A stretch of 64,000 nucleotides of DNA, from the NCBI RefSeq assembly GCF_000511385.1, contig NC_023137.1:263001-327000 (forward strand), read 5' to 3'. The DNA is from Phaeobacter gallaeciensis DSM 26640. GTDB taxonomy: Bacteria; Pseudomonadota; Alphaproteobacteria; Rhodobacterales; Rhodobacteraceae. Both the position numbers and the translations under genes were made by a program. Under the pieces are notes generated by a model. That model ran no database searches and had not been told where the DNA came from. It saw only the letters and a list, made by a program, of their open reading frames with translations. Positions within the stretch are counted from its first letter, which is position 1; every line of letters starts with the position of its first letter. Positions 8,886 through 24,847 of this stretch are shown one piece after another.

Positions 8886-8961
8886 AGGGGTATAGCTCAG
8901 TTGGTAGAGCGACGGTCTCCAAAACCGTAGGTCTCGGGTTCGAACCCTGATGCCCCTGCCA
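8886..8961 (+). tRNA. trnW: tRNA-Trp (anticodon CCA)
   Basis: A complete 76-base cloverleaf. The acceptor arm is AGGGGTA paired with TGCCCCT, the anticodon stem ACGGT/ACCGT holds the loop CTCCAAA with anticodon CCA at 8919-8921, and the T arm is CGGGTTCGAACCCTG. The 3' GCCA end, discriminator plus CCA, is encoded. tRNA-Trp between tuf and secE-nusG is the common alphaproteobacterial arrangement, although here a minus-strand glycosyltransferase gene has come between it and secE. Confidence 0.97.
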
Positions 8962-9123
8962 TTTTCCTAAGTTGCAAAACCAGTAGACGAATGTGCGATG
9001 ATCGCGGTCGTGTGCTTTGTACTGCAGGCGGGTGGTCGCTGTCGTGATTGTAGTCCATTCGCGTTTCCCCCACCGCCTTGTTCGGACAGCGAGGGCGTTT
9101 GCGTCGGTTTTCCTATACTGTGG

Positions 9124-11316
9124 TCAGGCCGCGTGAATGGGCGGTGTGGTGACCTTCCCGCGGGGCAGACTGTCGACGGGCGGTTTGGGCATAAAATCCT
9201 CGGCTGGGACCGCCACGTGCTGTGGCGGGAGGGCGTCGCAGTGACGTGCGAATACAATGTCCAACCCCCGTTCCAGATCCTGCATGTAGCCAGCGGTATT
9301 GAACAGCGGGGCCTTGGATTGCATCAGACGCAGCTTGCTGCGAAGCGCCATCAACTGGTCGCGATCTCCGGCCAGTTCCAGGGCGCGCGCCTCATAGCCC
9401 TGGGGCGTCGTCGTCTGCAATTCCTCCATTCCGGCGGCGGCCAGCAGACTGGCGGTGGTGCGTGCAGCGAACTGGCGACCGGCCATCGTCAGCACAGGTA
9501 GCCCGGCAACCAGCGCATCACGGGCCGCAGGACCGGCATTTATGGTGAAACTGTCGAGGAAGAGATCCGCAACCATGCTGCGGGCCATCCGCTCCTCTCC
9601 GGTGCAGGATCGCGCAAAGATCAGGCGATCGGGGTCGACGTGGCGATCGCCTGCGGCTTGGCGAAGCGCTGCCTGCGCCTCTTCGGGGTGATCTGCCAGC
9701 CAAAGCACGCTGCCGCCGATCTTGGTCAGCAGGCGCATCCAGATGTCGAACTCACGCGGGGTTATCGCGTGGCTGGCAGAGAAACTGCAGAACACAAAGG
9801 CCTCATCCGGTAGACCGCAATCGCGACGGCTGAATTGATGTCCGGACAAATCTAGCGGGCCTGAAACACTCTGGTAGCTGTGCGGCAAGCGAATCAGATG
9901 TTCCTCGAAATACCGCTCACTGCCAGGCGGGCAGGTGACCGCATCCCCTACAATATAATCGTAGGCGGGGGTGCCCATGGTGCCGGGGAAGCCGGGCATC
10001 GCGATTTGAACCGGTGCAATACGGGCCGAGAATACGGTTGCATCAGCCTCTTGTGCATAGCTGGTCAGATCAATTGCAATGTCCAGCTGATCCGCCACCG
10101 CCTGTGTCTTGATTGTGGTAGGTGACAGTCCGCGAATGTCACGGTGTAGGACGCCGACAAGATCTGCGCGCGGCGCGCTCGCGGTGTAGGCATACAAGGC
10201 GAATCGGCTCTGGTCGTGGCGTGCTAGCAGACTGTCGAGCAGTCGCAGCGCGTCCAGATCCTGAGTTGAGCTGACAAAGTAGCCGATACGAAGTTGCTGA
10301 GGACGCGTTTCTGGACGAGGGCGTTGCGGCGCCGGATCCGCCTGCAGCCCTGCGCTGGCATGGGCCTGCATCCTAATGCGCAGGAGGTCGGGGTTATCTT
10401 CGAGGCCGATCTGAGCCTGCGGCGCACACGCTGAGCCGCGTAACCCTAGATGGCGACGGTGATCCTGATATTCATCCAGCCAGCGCCAATCGCAAAGATC
10501 GGCCATCAGGCGCAGCTTCAGGGCGCGGGCACGATCATCATTTGGGCGGGCCAGCAGGATCTGTTCCAGATTGCGGATCGCCTCAACCCTTTCGCCGACC
10601 ATGCCGGTAAGCTGCGCTAGATTATAGCGTGCCTCCAGAAAACCCGGCGCAAATCGTGCGGCCCGTCCATAGAGATCACGGGCGATGCCCAGATTGCCAA
10701 GCTGGCGCTGGATATTGGCGCGGTTGTAGAGCAGCTGAGCGTTGTCCGGCGCCTGGTCAATCGCACTGGCAAAGCATTGGTCCGCCTCAATAATACGATC
10801 CTGATCTAGCAGTGTATTGCCTAGATTGTTGAGTGCAGGCAGGCAGGTCGAATCAAGCGACAGTGCTTTCTTGTAGAGGGCGACTGCATCCTCCGGACGG
10901 TTCTGGCGACGGTAAACATCCCCCATCGCAGCAAAGGTTGTGGCCGAGGTCGGATTCAGTTCGCAAGCTTTGTTGAGGCAGGTCGCAGCCTCATCCAGCG
11001 CGGTTTGTGCCAGATGGCAACGGCCGAGCAGTTCCCACAGGAATGCAGATTTCCGATGACTGTTCAGCAGTTCGGCGCATCGGGCTGCAGCCTGCTGATG
11101 GTGTCCGTGCTGAAACAGCGCAGTCAGCTGCTCTTGCAGCTCCGGATCCAATTTGGCTTCCGCCTGCTGTGGTCGCGCGTGGCCGCGCCCGGAAAGCTTG
11201 CCGGAAATTTGCATGGTCAGCGGTGGGGTTGCCTGCGCTTCGCGCTGGGTGGCGGCACCTGCTGGGGTGGTTTGGCTCAGGCCGGTTGCCTGTGGATCGT
11301 TCTGTGCGAGGGTCAT
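9124..11316 (-). CDS. TPR-repeat glycosyltransferase, OGT/SPINDLY-like (GT41)
   Basis: A 730-residue protein. The first 55 residues are low complexity. Residues about 57-270 form TPR-type helical pairs (for example AFLWELLGRCHLAQTALDEA; ALNNLGNTLLDQDRIIEADQ). The C-terminal half (from RIGYFVSS near 345) resembles the catalytic region of bacterial O-GlcNAc-transferase homologues: IAMPGFPGTMGTPAYDYIVGD, the LPHSYQ block, and DLFLDSFTINAGPAARDAL followed by AGLPVLTMAG. The normal GATGTDALW consensus is changed to GPAARDALV here, so donor or acceptor use may differ. It has no signal peptide, so it probably glycosylates a cytoplasmic protein or glycan precursor. It lies inverted between tRNA-Trp and secE. 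Confidence 0.85.
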   Translation of the reverse strand: MTLAQNDPQATGLSQTTPAGAATQREAQATPPLTMQISGKLSGRGHARPQQAEAKLDPELQEQLTALFQHGHHQQAAARCAELLNSHRKSAFLWELLGRCHLAQTALDEAATCLNKACELNPTSATTFAAMGDVYRRQNRPEDAVALYKKALSLDSTCLPALNNLGNTLLDQDRIIEADQCFASAIDQAPDNAQLLYNRANIQRQLGNLGIARDLYGRAARFAPGFLEARYNLAQLTGMVGERVEAIRNLEQILLARPNDDRARALKLRLMADLCDWRWLDEYQDHRRHLGLRGSACAPQAQIGLEDNPDLLRIRMQAHASAGLQADPAPQRPRPETRPQQLRIGYFVSSTQDLDALRLLDSLLARHDQSRFALYAYTASAPRADLVGVLHRDIRGLSPTTIKTQAVADQLDIAIDLTSYAQEADATVFSARIAPVQIAMPGFPGTMGTPAYDYIVGDAVTCPPGSERYFEEHLIRLPHSYQSVSGPLDLSGHQFSRRDCGLPDEAFVFCSFSASHAITPREFDIWMRLLTKIGGSVLWLADHPEEAQAALRQAAGDRHVDPDRLIFARSCTGEERMARSMVADLFLDSFTINAGPAARDALVAGLPVLTMAGRQFAARTTASLLAAAGMEELQTTTPQGYEARALELAGDRDQLMALRSKLRLMQSKAPLFNTAGYMQDLERGLDIVFARHCDALPPQHVAVPAEDFMPKPPVDSLPRGKVTTPPIHAA

Positions 11317-11617
11317 GGAATCCTATCTCATAATCGCGCTCGGTGACGGGCGGGGCGCGATGAGATGGCATCTGCGCTGCCCGGTGGCGATATGTATGCC
11401 TCGCGAAAATTAAGATAGAATTGACTGAGCCGGCGCTGGTTGACGCAACGGCACAAGTCGGCACCGATCATCACAGGACCCCAGTTGCGAGCAGGCTTAT
11501 GCCTCTTCAGCCAAACAGCGGACCCCGGCTGCCGGGGGTGATCTGCAGCGGGGCTTGAAATCGCCATAGTCTGAGGTTAAATCGCTGCTTGATTGCTAGC
11601 AGAGAGAACCCCGCCTC
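11317..11617 (+). other. Intergenic region upstream of secE
   Basis: A 301-base gap between the divergent glycosyltransferase gene and secE. It contains a GC hairpin (CCCCGGCTGCCGGGGG near 11523-11538) and a candidate secE promoter listed separately. No coding frame of interest is seen. Confidence 0.6.
11555..11583 (+). promoter_or_regulatory. Candidate promoter of secE-nusG
   Basis: TTGAAA (11555-11560), a 17-base spacer and TAAATC (11578-11583), 34 bases before the secE ATG. Good spacing and position; the -10 is moderate. Confidence 0.5.
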
Positions 11618-11815
11618 ATGGCCACCACCAACCCCGTCCAGTTTATTCAGCAGGTTCGCGCCGAAGTTTCCAAGGTCGTCTGGCCGACCCGCCGTGAGGT
11701 GCTGCTGACCACCGTGATGGTGTTTGTCATGGCGGCGCTGACGGCCGTGTTCTTCGCCATTGTGGATATTCTGATCCGCTTTGGGCTTGAGGGCATCTTG
11801 GGCATGTTCGGCTAA
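11618..11815 (+). CDS. secE: Preprotein translocase subunit SecE
   Basis: A 65-residue SecE of the short single-helix kind common in alphaproteobacteria. The conserved cytoplasmic amphipathic motif is VRAEVSKVVWPTRREVLLTT (residues 13-32), followed by one transmembrane helix (about 33-54). SecE clamps SecY in the protein-export channel. It is 243 bases upstream of nusG, a larger gap than usual. The ATG follows a GAGAGAACC ribosome site. Confidence 0.96.
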   Translation: MATTNPVQFIQQVRAEVSKVVWPTRREVLLTTVMVFVMAALTAVFFAIVDILIRFGLEGILGMFG

Positions 11816-12058
11816 CTCAGCCTGATGACCCCGTGTTGCGCATCGTTGCGACACAGGGGGTTAGGCATTGCAATTGACGGCTCACCTCTTGATCTTGGAC
11901 TCCCGGGGCGGTAGGTGAGCGCGTAGCTCTGACGTAGGCGTGTGGCGATTCGTGTCGCGCGCCGCTTTTTGTTAGAGGGCAGTCCCGAGAGGCTGTATTT
12001 TATTTCAGCAGTGGCACGGCAATCTTGTCGGCCAAGAGACACAAGGACGATCAGGTTC

Positions 12059-12592
12059 ATGGCGAAACGGTGGTATTCGGTCAGCGTTCTTTCGAACTTC
12101 GAAAAGAAAATCGCAGAGCAGATCCGTACGTCGGTCGCAGAACAAGGCCTTGAGGACGAGATCGACGAAGTTCTGGTTCCCACCGAAGAGGTGATCGAGA
12201 TCCGTCGCGGCAAGAAAGTCTCGACCGAGCGTCGCTTCATGCCGGGTTACGTGTTGGTCCACATGGAAATGTCCGACCGCGGCTATCACCTGATTTCTTC
12301 GATCAACCGTGTGACCGGCTTCCTCGGCCCGCAAGGCCGCCCGATGCCGATGCGCGACGCAGAGGTGCAGGGTATCCTCGGTCGTGTTCAGGAAGGCGAA
12401 GAGGCACCGCGCACGCTCATTTCCTTTGAGGTCGGTGAAAAGGTCAAAGTCAACGACGGTCCGTTCGAAGATTTTGACGGCATGGTTGAGGGTGTCGACG
12501 ACGACAATCAAAAGCTCAAGGTCACCGTGTCCATCTTCGGCCGCGAAACCCCGGTGGAGCTGGACTTCACACAGGTGACCAAGCAGGGGTGA
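12059..12592 (+). CDS. nusG: Transcription termination/antitermination factor NusG
   Basis: A 177-residue NusG. The NGN domain starts [20 protein letters not shown] and contains [11 protein letters not shown] and the GFLG motif; the KOW domain is at the C-terminus ([19 protein letters not shown]). NusG binds RNA polymerase and links it to Rho or the ribosome. The ATG at 12059 fits the family start; the open frame extends 39 codons upstream but those residues do not match. The 243 bases between secE and nusG have no obvious terminator. Confidence 0.96.
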   Translation: MAKRWYSVSVLSNFEKKIAEQIRTSVAEQGLEDEIDEVLVPTEEVIEIRRGKKVSTERRFMPGYVLVHMEMSDRGYHLISSINRVTGFLGPQGRPMPMRDAEVQGILGRVQEGEEAPRTLISFEVGEKVKVNDGPFEDFDGMVEGVDDDNQKLKVTVSIFGRETPVELDFTQVTKQG

Positions 12593-12606
12593 TAACGCCC
12601 CTTTTT
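12585..12606 (+). terminator. Weak intrinsic terminator overlapping the nusG stop codon
   Basis: AGGGGT (12585-12590) pairs with GCCCCT (12597-12602) and is followed by four more T. The stem begins in the last codons of nusG. It would separate nusG from rplK, with the inverted DUF6525 gene in between. Confidence 0.6.
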
Positions 12607-12649
12607 GGGATGCGAACGTGAGACAAGGCGGCCCGGTAGTGGTCGCCTT

Positions 12650-12937
12650 TTATCGTTTAGGTGAGGCGGCATCGGGGTGAGATGATCCCCAGATCTTTTG
12701 TGCATCCTTCACCATAAGTTTCCGCTGGATCAGGTTCAATTCACTGAATGCGAGCGCTCTATTCCCTGTGCGGGCCAGCGCCTTGTTGAAGGTGCGATGA
12801 ACGGACCTCGCGCTCCAAGGCAGGACAGCGGATGAGATCCAGCGGCGCAGGTCTCGGGGGAGGCAGTCGTAATCCTGCATCGGGTTTCCACGGCGTGGCT
12901 TACGTTTCAGGCTGGTTTGACCGCAGTTTCCAATCAT
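12650..12937 (-). CDS. DUF6525 family protein
   Basis: A 95-residue basic protein resembling a small Rhodobacteraceae family (DUF6525). The recognisable parts are SLKRKPRRGNPMQDYDCLPRD and then LPWSARSVHRTFNKALARTG, ending in KIWGSSHPD. I start at the ATG 12937-12935, which has AGAGG eight bases upstream; another in-frame ATG lies 15 codons earlier. Function is unknown; the many Arg and Lys residues would allow nucleic-acid binding. It lies antisense between nusG and rplK, a pair usually adjacent in bacteria. Confidence 0.7.
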   Translation of the reverse strand: MIGNCGQTSLKRKPRRGNPMQDYDCLPRDLRRWISSAVLPWSARSVHRTFNKALARTGNRALAFSELNLIQRKLMVKDAQKIWGSSHPDAASPKR

Positions 12938-13085
12938 CTTAGAGGCCTCTGACAGGAGTGGTTTTAGTTTTTGACACAACAAGTAGTTAGGAGTTGTTAT
13001 ATGATATCATTACACTTGAAAAGTCGCTTGCCCTTATGTCACGCAAGCAGGTCGATTTCTACTGGCGTGTGCCTCGCCGAGCCTC

Positions 13086-13112
13086 TTGCCAACCTCACCA
13101 TTCCCCTATAAA
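13086..13112 (+). promoter_or_regulatory. Candidate promoter of rplK-rplA
   Basis: TTGCCA (13086-13091) and TATAAA (13107-13112) with a 15-base spacer, shorter than ideal. It is 125 bases upstream of rplK, in the gap between the inverted DUF6525 gene and rplK. Confidence 0.38.
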
Positions 13113-13236
13113 TGCCGCCTCTATCGTCTTCGGGCGAGATTCTCTCGTGGGAGATGGATGGGTCGCGACCCTGACATCGGACCACGCAACACACACTGGG
13201 TAAGACGCGTCTTGCCCGAGTTGAAAGGAAAACCAA

Positions 13237-13662
13237 ATGGCTAAGAAGCTTGTTGGCACAATGAAGCTGCAAGTGCCCGCCGGTAAGGCAAACCCATCCC
13301 CGCCGGTCGGTCCGGCACTGGGTCAGCGCGGCATCAACATCATGGAATTCTGCAAGGCGTTCAACGCCAAGACTGCAGACATGGAGCCCGGCGCACCGTG
13401 CCCGACCGTGATCACCTACTATCAGGACAAGTCCTTCACCATGGACATCAAGACGCCGCCCGCGTCTTATTACCTGAAGAAGGCCGCTAAGGTGAAATCC
13501 GGCGCGAACAACCCGTCGCGTGAAACCGTTGGCACCGTCAGCGTCGCTCAGGTGAAAGAAATCGCCGAAGCGAAAATGAAAGATCTGAACGCGAACGACA
13601 TCGACGCCGCAATGCAGATCATCCTGGGCTCTGCCCGCTCCATGGGCATCGAGGTGAAGTAA
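13237..13662 (+). CDS. rplK: 50S ribosomal protein L11
   Basis: A 141-residue L11, part of the GTPase-associated centre that contacts EF-G and RelA. The N-terminal [21 protein letters not shown] matches the family and the C-terminal RNA-binding domain is complete, including the [10 protein letters not shown] end. rplA starts one base after the stop, so the two are translationally linked. GAAAGGAAA provides the ribosome site. Confidence 0.97.
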   Translation: MAKKLVGTMKLQVPAGKANPSPPVGPALGQRGINIMEFCKAFNAKTADMEPGAPCPTVITYYQDKSFTMDIKTPPASYYLKKAAKVKSGANNPSRETVGTVSVAQVKEIAEAKMKDLNANDIDAAMQIILGSARSMGIEVK

Positions 13663-13663
13663 G

Positions 13664-14362
13664 ATGGCTAAGCTCGGTAAACGTACCCGCGCTGCGCGCG
13701 AAGCTTTCGCTGGCAAAGACAACCTGTCGGTGGAAGAAGCGGTCGCTCTGATCAAGGCGAACGCAAACGCTAAATTCGATGAAACCATCGAAATCGCCCT
13801 GAACCTCGGCGTTGACACCCGTCACGCAGACCAGATGGTTCGTGGCGTTATCGGTCTGCCCAACGGCACCGGCAAAGACATGCGTGTTGCTGTTTTCGCC
13901 CGTGGCGCAAAGGCTGACGAAGCCAAAGAAGCTGGCGCGGACATCGTCGGTGCAGAAGACCTGATGGAAACCATCCAGGGCGGCACCATCGACTTTGATC
14001 GCTGCATTGCAACCCCGGACATGATGCCGATCGTCGGCCGTCTGGGCAAAGTGCTTGGCCCTCGCAACCTGATGCCGAACCCCAAGGTTGGGACCGTGAC
14101 CATGGACGTGAAAGCAGCCGTGGAAGCAGCCAAAGGCGGCGAAGTTCAGTTCAAGGCTGAAAAAGGCGGCGTAGTCCACGCAGGTGTTGGCAAAGCATCC
14201 TTCGACGAAGCCAAGCTGATCGAGAACGTCAAAGCGTTCATCTCGGCAGTTGCTAAGGCCAAGCCGGCTGGTGCCAAAGGCGCCTATATGAAGAAGATCG
14301 CTCTGTCCTCCACCATGGGTCCGGGCGTCACTGTTGACGTGGAAACCGCCGTTACCGAGTAA
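13664..14362 (+). CDS. rplA: 50S ribosomal protein L1
   Basis: A 232-residue L1, the mobile stalk protein at the E site. The two-domain architecture is intact, with the signature [20 protein letters not shown] and then [16 protein letters not shown]. In E. coli L1 represses the L11-L1 message. A strong terminator follows at 14436-14465, so rplKA and rplJL appear to be separate units here. Confidence 0.97.
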   Translation: MAKLGKRTRAAREAFAGKDNLSVEEAVALIKANANAKFDETIEIALNLGVDTRHADQMVRGVIGLPNGTGKDMRVAVFARGAKADEAKEAGADIVGAEDLMETIQGGTIDFDRCIATPDMMPIVGRLGKVLGPRNLMPNPKVGTVTMDVKAAVEAAKGGEVQFKAEKGGVVHAGVGKASFDEAKLIENVKAFISAVAKAKPAGAKGAYMKKIALSSTMGPGVTVDVETAVTE

Positions 14363-14435
14363 TTTCGGCAGGCGGAGCGATGTCTTGGTGGTGCGCAATG
14401 CCGTGCTGCCGTAGATCGTACCCATTAGCGATAGA

Positions 14436-14465
14436 CCGGGGGTCCCTTAAGGGATCCCCGGTTTT
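14436..14465 (+). terminator. Intrinsic terminator of rplK-rplA
   Basis: CCGGGGGTCCC and GGGATCCCCGG pair around a TTAA loop and are followed by TTTT. It is 74 bases beyond the rplA stop codon. Confidence 0.9.
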
Positions 14466-14577
14466 GCATTTTGGGGCTGTCCTTGCCTGGATTCCGACTG
14501 ATCCCGCCCCTGTTGGGTCCTGAGGCAATTTTGCCCTTGGAAAACCCCTAAAATGGGACTAACTACGACCGCGAGAT

Positions 14578-14603
14578 AAAGCGTGCGATTCGTCGTGCGC
14601 TTT
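14578..14603 (+). promoter_or_regulatory. Hairpin in the rplJ-rplL leader
   Basis: AAAGCGTGCGA (14578-14588) pairs fully with TCGTGCGCTTT (14593-14603), with two G-U pairs, around a TTCG tetraloop; ATTTCATTT follows. It may be a folded part of the L10 autoregulatory leader or a weak terminator. Confidence 0.55.
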
Positions 14604-14807
14604 ATTTCATTTCGTCCAAGATGGTGGGTGGCCTGTCGATCGGGTCTTAATTTCCCTCCTGAGACGGGAACGACCAAAGGATCGAGGGAATTCCTACCCT
14701 CGGGTGATTTTGGCTCACCCCGTTAAAACGGACTTGAACGCCGGACAGAAATGTTCGGCACATCAATGAGCCGGGATGCGCAAGTGTCCCTAAACTTGGA
14801 GAGAACT

Positions 14808-15326
14808 GTGGATAGAGCCCAGAAAGAGAGAGTGGTCGAGGAACTCGGCCAAATCTTCGAAAGCTCTGGCGTGGTGGTCGTAGCCCACTACACCGGTCTG
14901 ACAGTTGCAGAGATGCAGGATCTGCGGGCGCGCGCAAGCGAAGCCGGAAGCTCCGTGCGTGTTGCCAAGAACAGGCTCGCCAAAATCGCCCTCGAGGGTA
15001 AGCCGTGTGAAAGCATGTCTGACCTGCTGACAGGGATGACCGTTCTGACCTATTCCGAGGACCCCGTGGCAGCAGCCAAGGTGGCCGAGGGCTTCGCCAA
15101 GGAGAACAAGAAGTTCGAAATCCTTGGCGGTGCAATGGGCGAGAACGCTCTTGACCGTGCCGGCGTTGAAGCCGTGTCGAAAATGCCTTCGCGCGACGAG
15201 CTTATTGCTCAGATCGCAAGCATGCTCGGCGCACCTGCTTCCAACATCGCCGGTGCGATTGGCGCACCTGCAAGCAACATCGCAAGCATCCTTTCGACCA
15301 TCGAAGAGAAGGCGGAAGCTGCGTAA
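14808..15326 (+). CDS. rplJ: 50S ribosomal protein L10
   Basis: A 172-residue L10, the base of the L7/L12 stalk. I chose the GTG at 14808 because GGAG lies six bases upstream and the protein then begins [17 protein letters not shown] as in relatives; the frame is open further up to 14751. The C-terminus has an [10 protein letters not shown] type repeat with GAPASNIA occurring twice, near the helix that binds L7/L12 dimers. rplL follows 81 bases on. Confidence 0.95.
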   Translation: MDRAQKERVVEELGQIFESSGVVVVAHYTGLTVAEMQDLRARASEAGSSVRVAKNRLAKIALEGKPCESMSDLLTGMTVLTYSEDPVAAAKVAEGFAKENKKFEILGGAMGENALDRAGVEAVSKMPSRDELIAQIASMLGAPASNIAGAIGAPASNIASILSTIEEKAEAA

Positions 15327-15407
15327 GCGGTTGGCACTGAATGACTGGCGTCGGGCACCAGCCCGCACGTTGGAACACACACACTGTAAACGGAAAGAGC
15401 TGATAAA

Positions 15408-15782
15408 ATGGCTGATCTGAAGAAACTGGCAGAAGACATCGTTGGTCTGACCCTGCTTGAAGCACAAGAACTGAAAACCATCCTGAAGGATGAGTATGGC
15501 ATCGAGCCCGCAGCTGGCGGCGCTGTTGTCATGGCAGCTGGCGGCGACGCCGGTGGCTCAGCGGAAGAAGAAAAGACCGAATTTGACGTCGTTCTGAAAA
15601 ACGCTGGTTCGTCCAAAATCAACGTGATCAAAGAAGTTCGCGGCATCACCGGTCTTGGCCTGAAAGAAGCCAAAGAGCTGGTCGAAGCTGGCGGCAAGAT
15701 CAAAGAAGGCGTGGACAAAGCCGAAGCAGAAGACATCAAAGGCAAGCTGGAAGCAGCTGGCGCCGAAGTCGAGCTGGCCTAA
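15408..15782 (+). CDS. rplL: 50S ribosomal protein L7/L12
   Basis: A 124-residue L7/L12, the multicopy stalk protein that recruits translation factors. The N-terminal dimerisation domain starts [20 protein letters not shown], an Ala/Gly hinge lies at about 39-52, and the factor-binding C-terminal domain contains [28 protein letters not shown] gives the ribosome site. A strong hairpin and an attenuator separate it from rpoB. Confidence 0.97.
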   Translation: MADLKKLAEDIVGLTLLEAQELKTILKDEYGIEPAAGGAVVMAAGGDAGGSAEEEKTEFDVVLKNAGSSKINVIKEVRGITGLGLKEAKELVEAGGKIKEGVDKAEAEDIKGKLEAAGAEVELA

Positions 15783-15845
15783 GCTACGCGATACGGGACA
15801 ACACTGGGGGTCGGTTTCGGCACCCTTTGAACATCCCGGAAATTT

Positions 15846-15875
15846 GGCTGGGCCCGGTGAAAACCGGGTCCAGCC
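15846..15875 (+). promoter_or_regulatory. Stable hairpin between rplL and rpoB
   Basis: A 13-bp stem, GGCTGGGCCCGGT with ACCGGGTCCAGCC, is closed by a GAAA tetraloop (15859-15862) and has no T-run. In E. coli an RNase III site lies at this place between rplL and rpoB; the same function is inferred from position and shape. Confidence 0.75.
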
Positions 15876-15893
15876 GAACCTGTCTTAGAAAGG

Positions 15894-15916
15894 GCCCAAA
15901 TCTATGGGCGTTTTTT
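15894..15916 (+). terminator. Attenuator-like terminator between rplL and rpoB
   Basis: GCCCA (15894-15898) pairs with TGGGC (15905-15909) and is followed by G and six T. The five-bp stem is short, so partial read-through to rpoB is expected, as known for the E. coli rplL-rpoB attenuator. It directly follows the GAAA hairpin. Confidence 0.6.
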
Positions 15917-16056
15917 CAGGCGAGGTTCAAAGGATCGGGAGGCCACCATTCGGGAAGGTGGTCATGAATTGATCCGAACACGCTGTCTCGTATGGGTAAG
16001 GTGCCGGGGCCCGGCGGCATCCTTGCTCAGTGAGAATTGGAAAGGTGACATCTGAC

Positions 16057-20193
<4,137 letters not shown>

Positions 20194-20199
20194 TCCGAG

Positions 20200-20445
20200 A
20201 TGGCCGGTATGCCAACGATGGGTCAAATCTGGCTGTTGTTGCTTGTGGCAACAGCCGGGCTCATCCTCATCGGAGCGCTGATCGCTTTTTTGATCGCGCT
20301 GGCAAGGTATCGAGAGCCTTCGGAAGGTCTTTCTGTAATTGGCGTGAAAGGCTTGCTCAGAGAGTTCGCTTCCAGAACATGCAAAATTTCGTCGGCTCTG
20401 ATCGTCCTAATTTTACTGATCTTAGCTTTGACCATGGCCGCCTGA
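20200..20445 (+). CDS. Small membrane protein between rpoB and rpoC
   Basis: An 81-residue protein with two predicted membrane helices: WLLLLVATAGLILIGALIAF at residues 11-30 and ISSALIVLILLILALTM at about 63-79. The 33-residue loop (ALARYREPSEGLSVIGVKGLL...) is mildly basic. A GAGGAG site overlaps the rpoB stop and lies eight bases from this ATG; the ATG at 20209 is a second possible start. It sits between rpoB and rpoC, six bases after one and 28 before the other, so it should be made with RNA polymerase. I do not recognise a family and give no function. Confidence 0.7.
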   Translation: MAGMPTMGQIWLLLLVATAGLILIGALIAFLIALARYREPSEGLSVIGVKGLLREFASRTCKISSALIVLILLILALTMAA

Positions 20446-20473
20446 ACATGGCTGCTCGACAAGGAGCAAATAA

Positions 20474-24715
<4,242 letters not shown>

Positions 24716-24735
24716 TCCACGCTGATCTGAACAAG

Positions 24736-24770
24736 AAAGCCCCCCGCAACTCCTGTTGCGGGGGGCTTTT
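24736..24770 (+). terminator. Intrinsic terminator of rpoBC
   Basis: AAAGCCCCCCGCAAC and GTTGCGGGGGGCTTT form a perfect 15-bp stem with a TCCT loop, followed by a short T-run. It is one of the strongest terminators in the window. Confidence 0.96.
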
Positions 24771-24847
24771 GTTTGGAGGTGTCCGCAAACCATGATGGCC
24801 CGCTCCGCGGACAAAACGGTCATTCGTTGCGGACGCCCTTGACGGTC

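Larger units (their letters stand above)
14363..14807 (+). other. Intergenic and leader region between rplA and rplJ
   Basis: The 445 bases contain the rplA terminator, then a probable promoter and a structured leader for rplJ-rplL. A hairpin with a TTCG loop is listed separately. In E. coli this leader is the binding site of the L10-L7/L12 complex; that role is inferred here by position. I see no clear promoter hexamers; TTGGAA (14538-14543) is the best -35 candidate but has no good partner. Confidence 0.55.
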
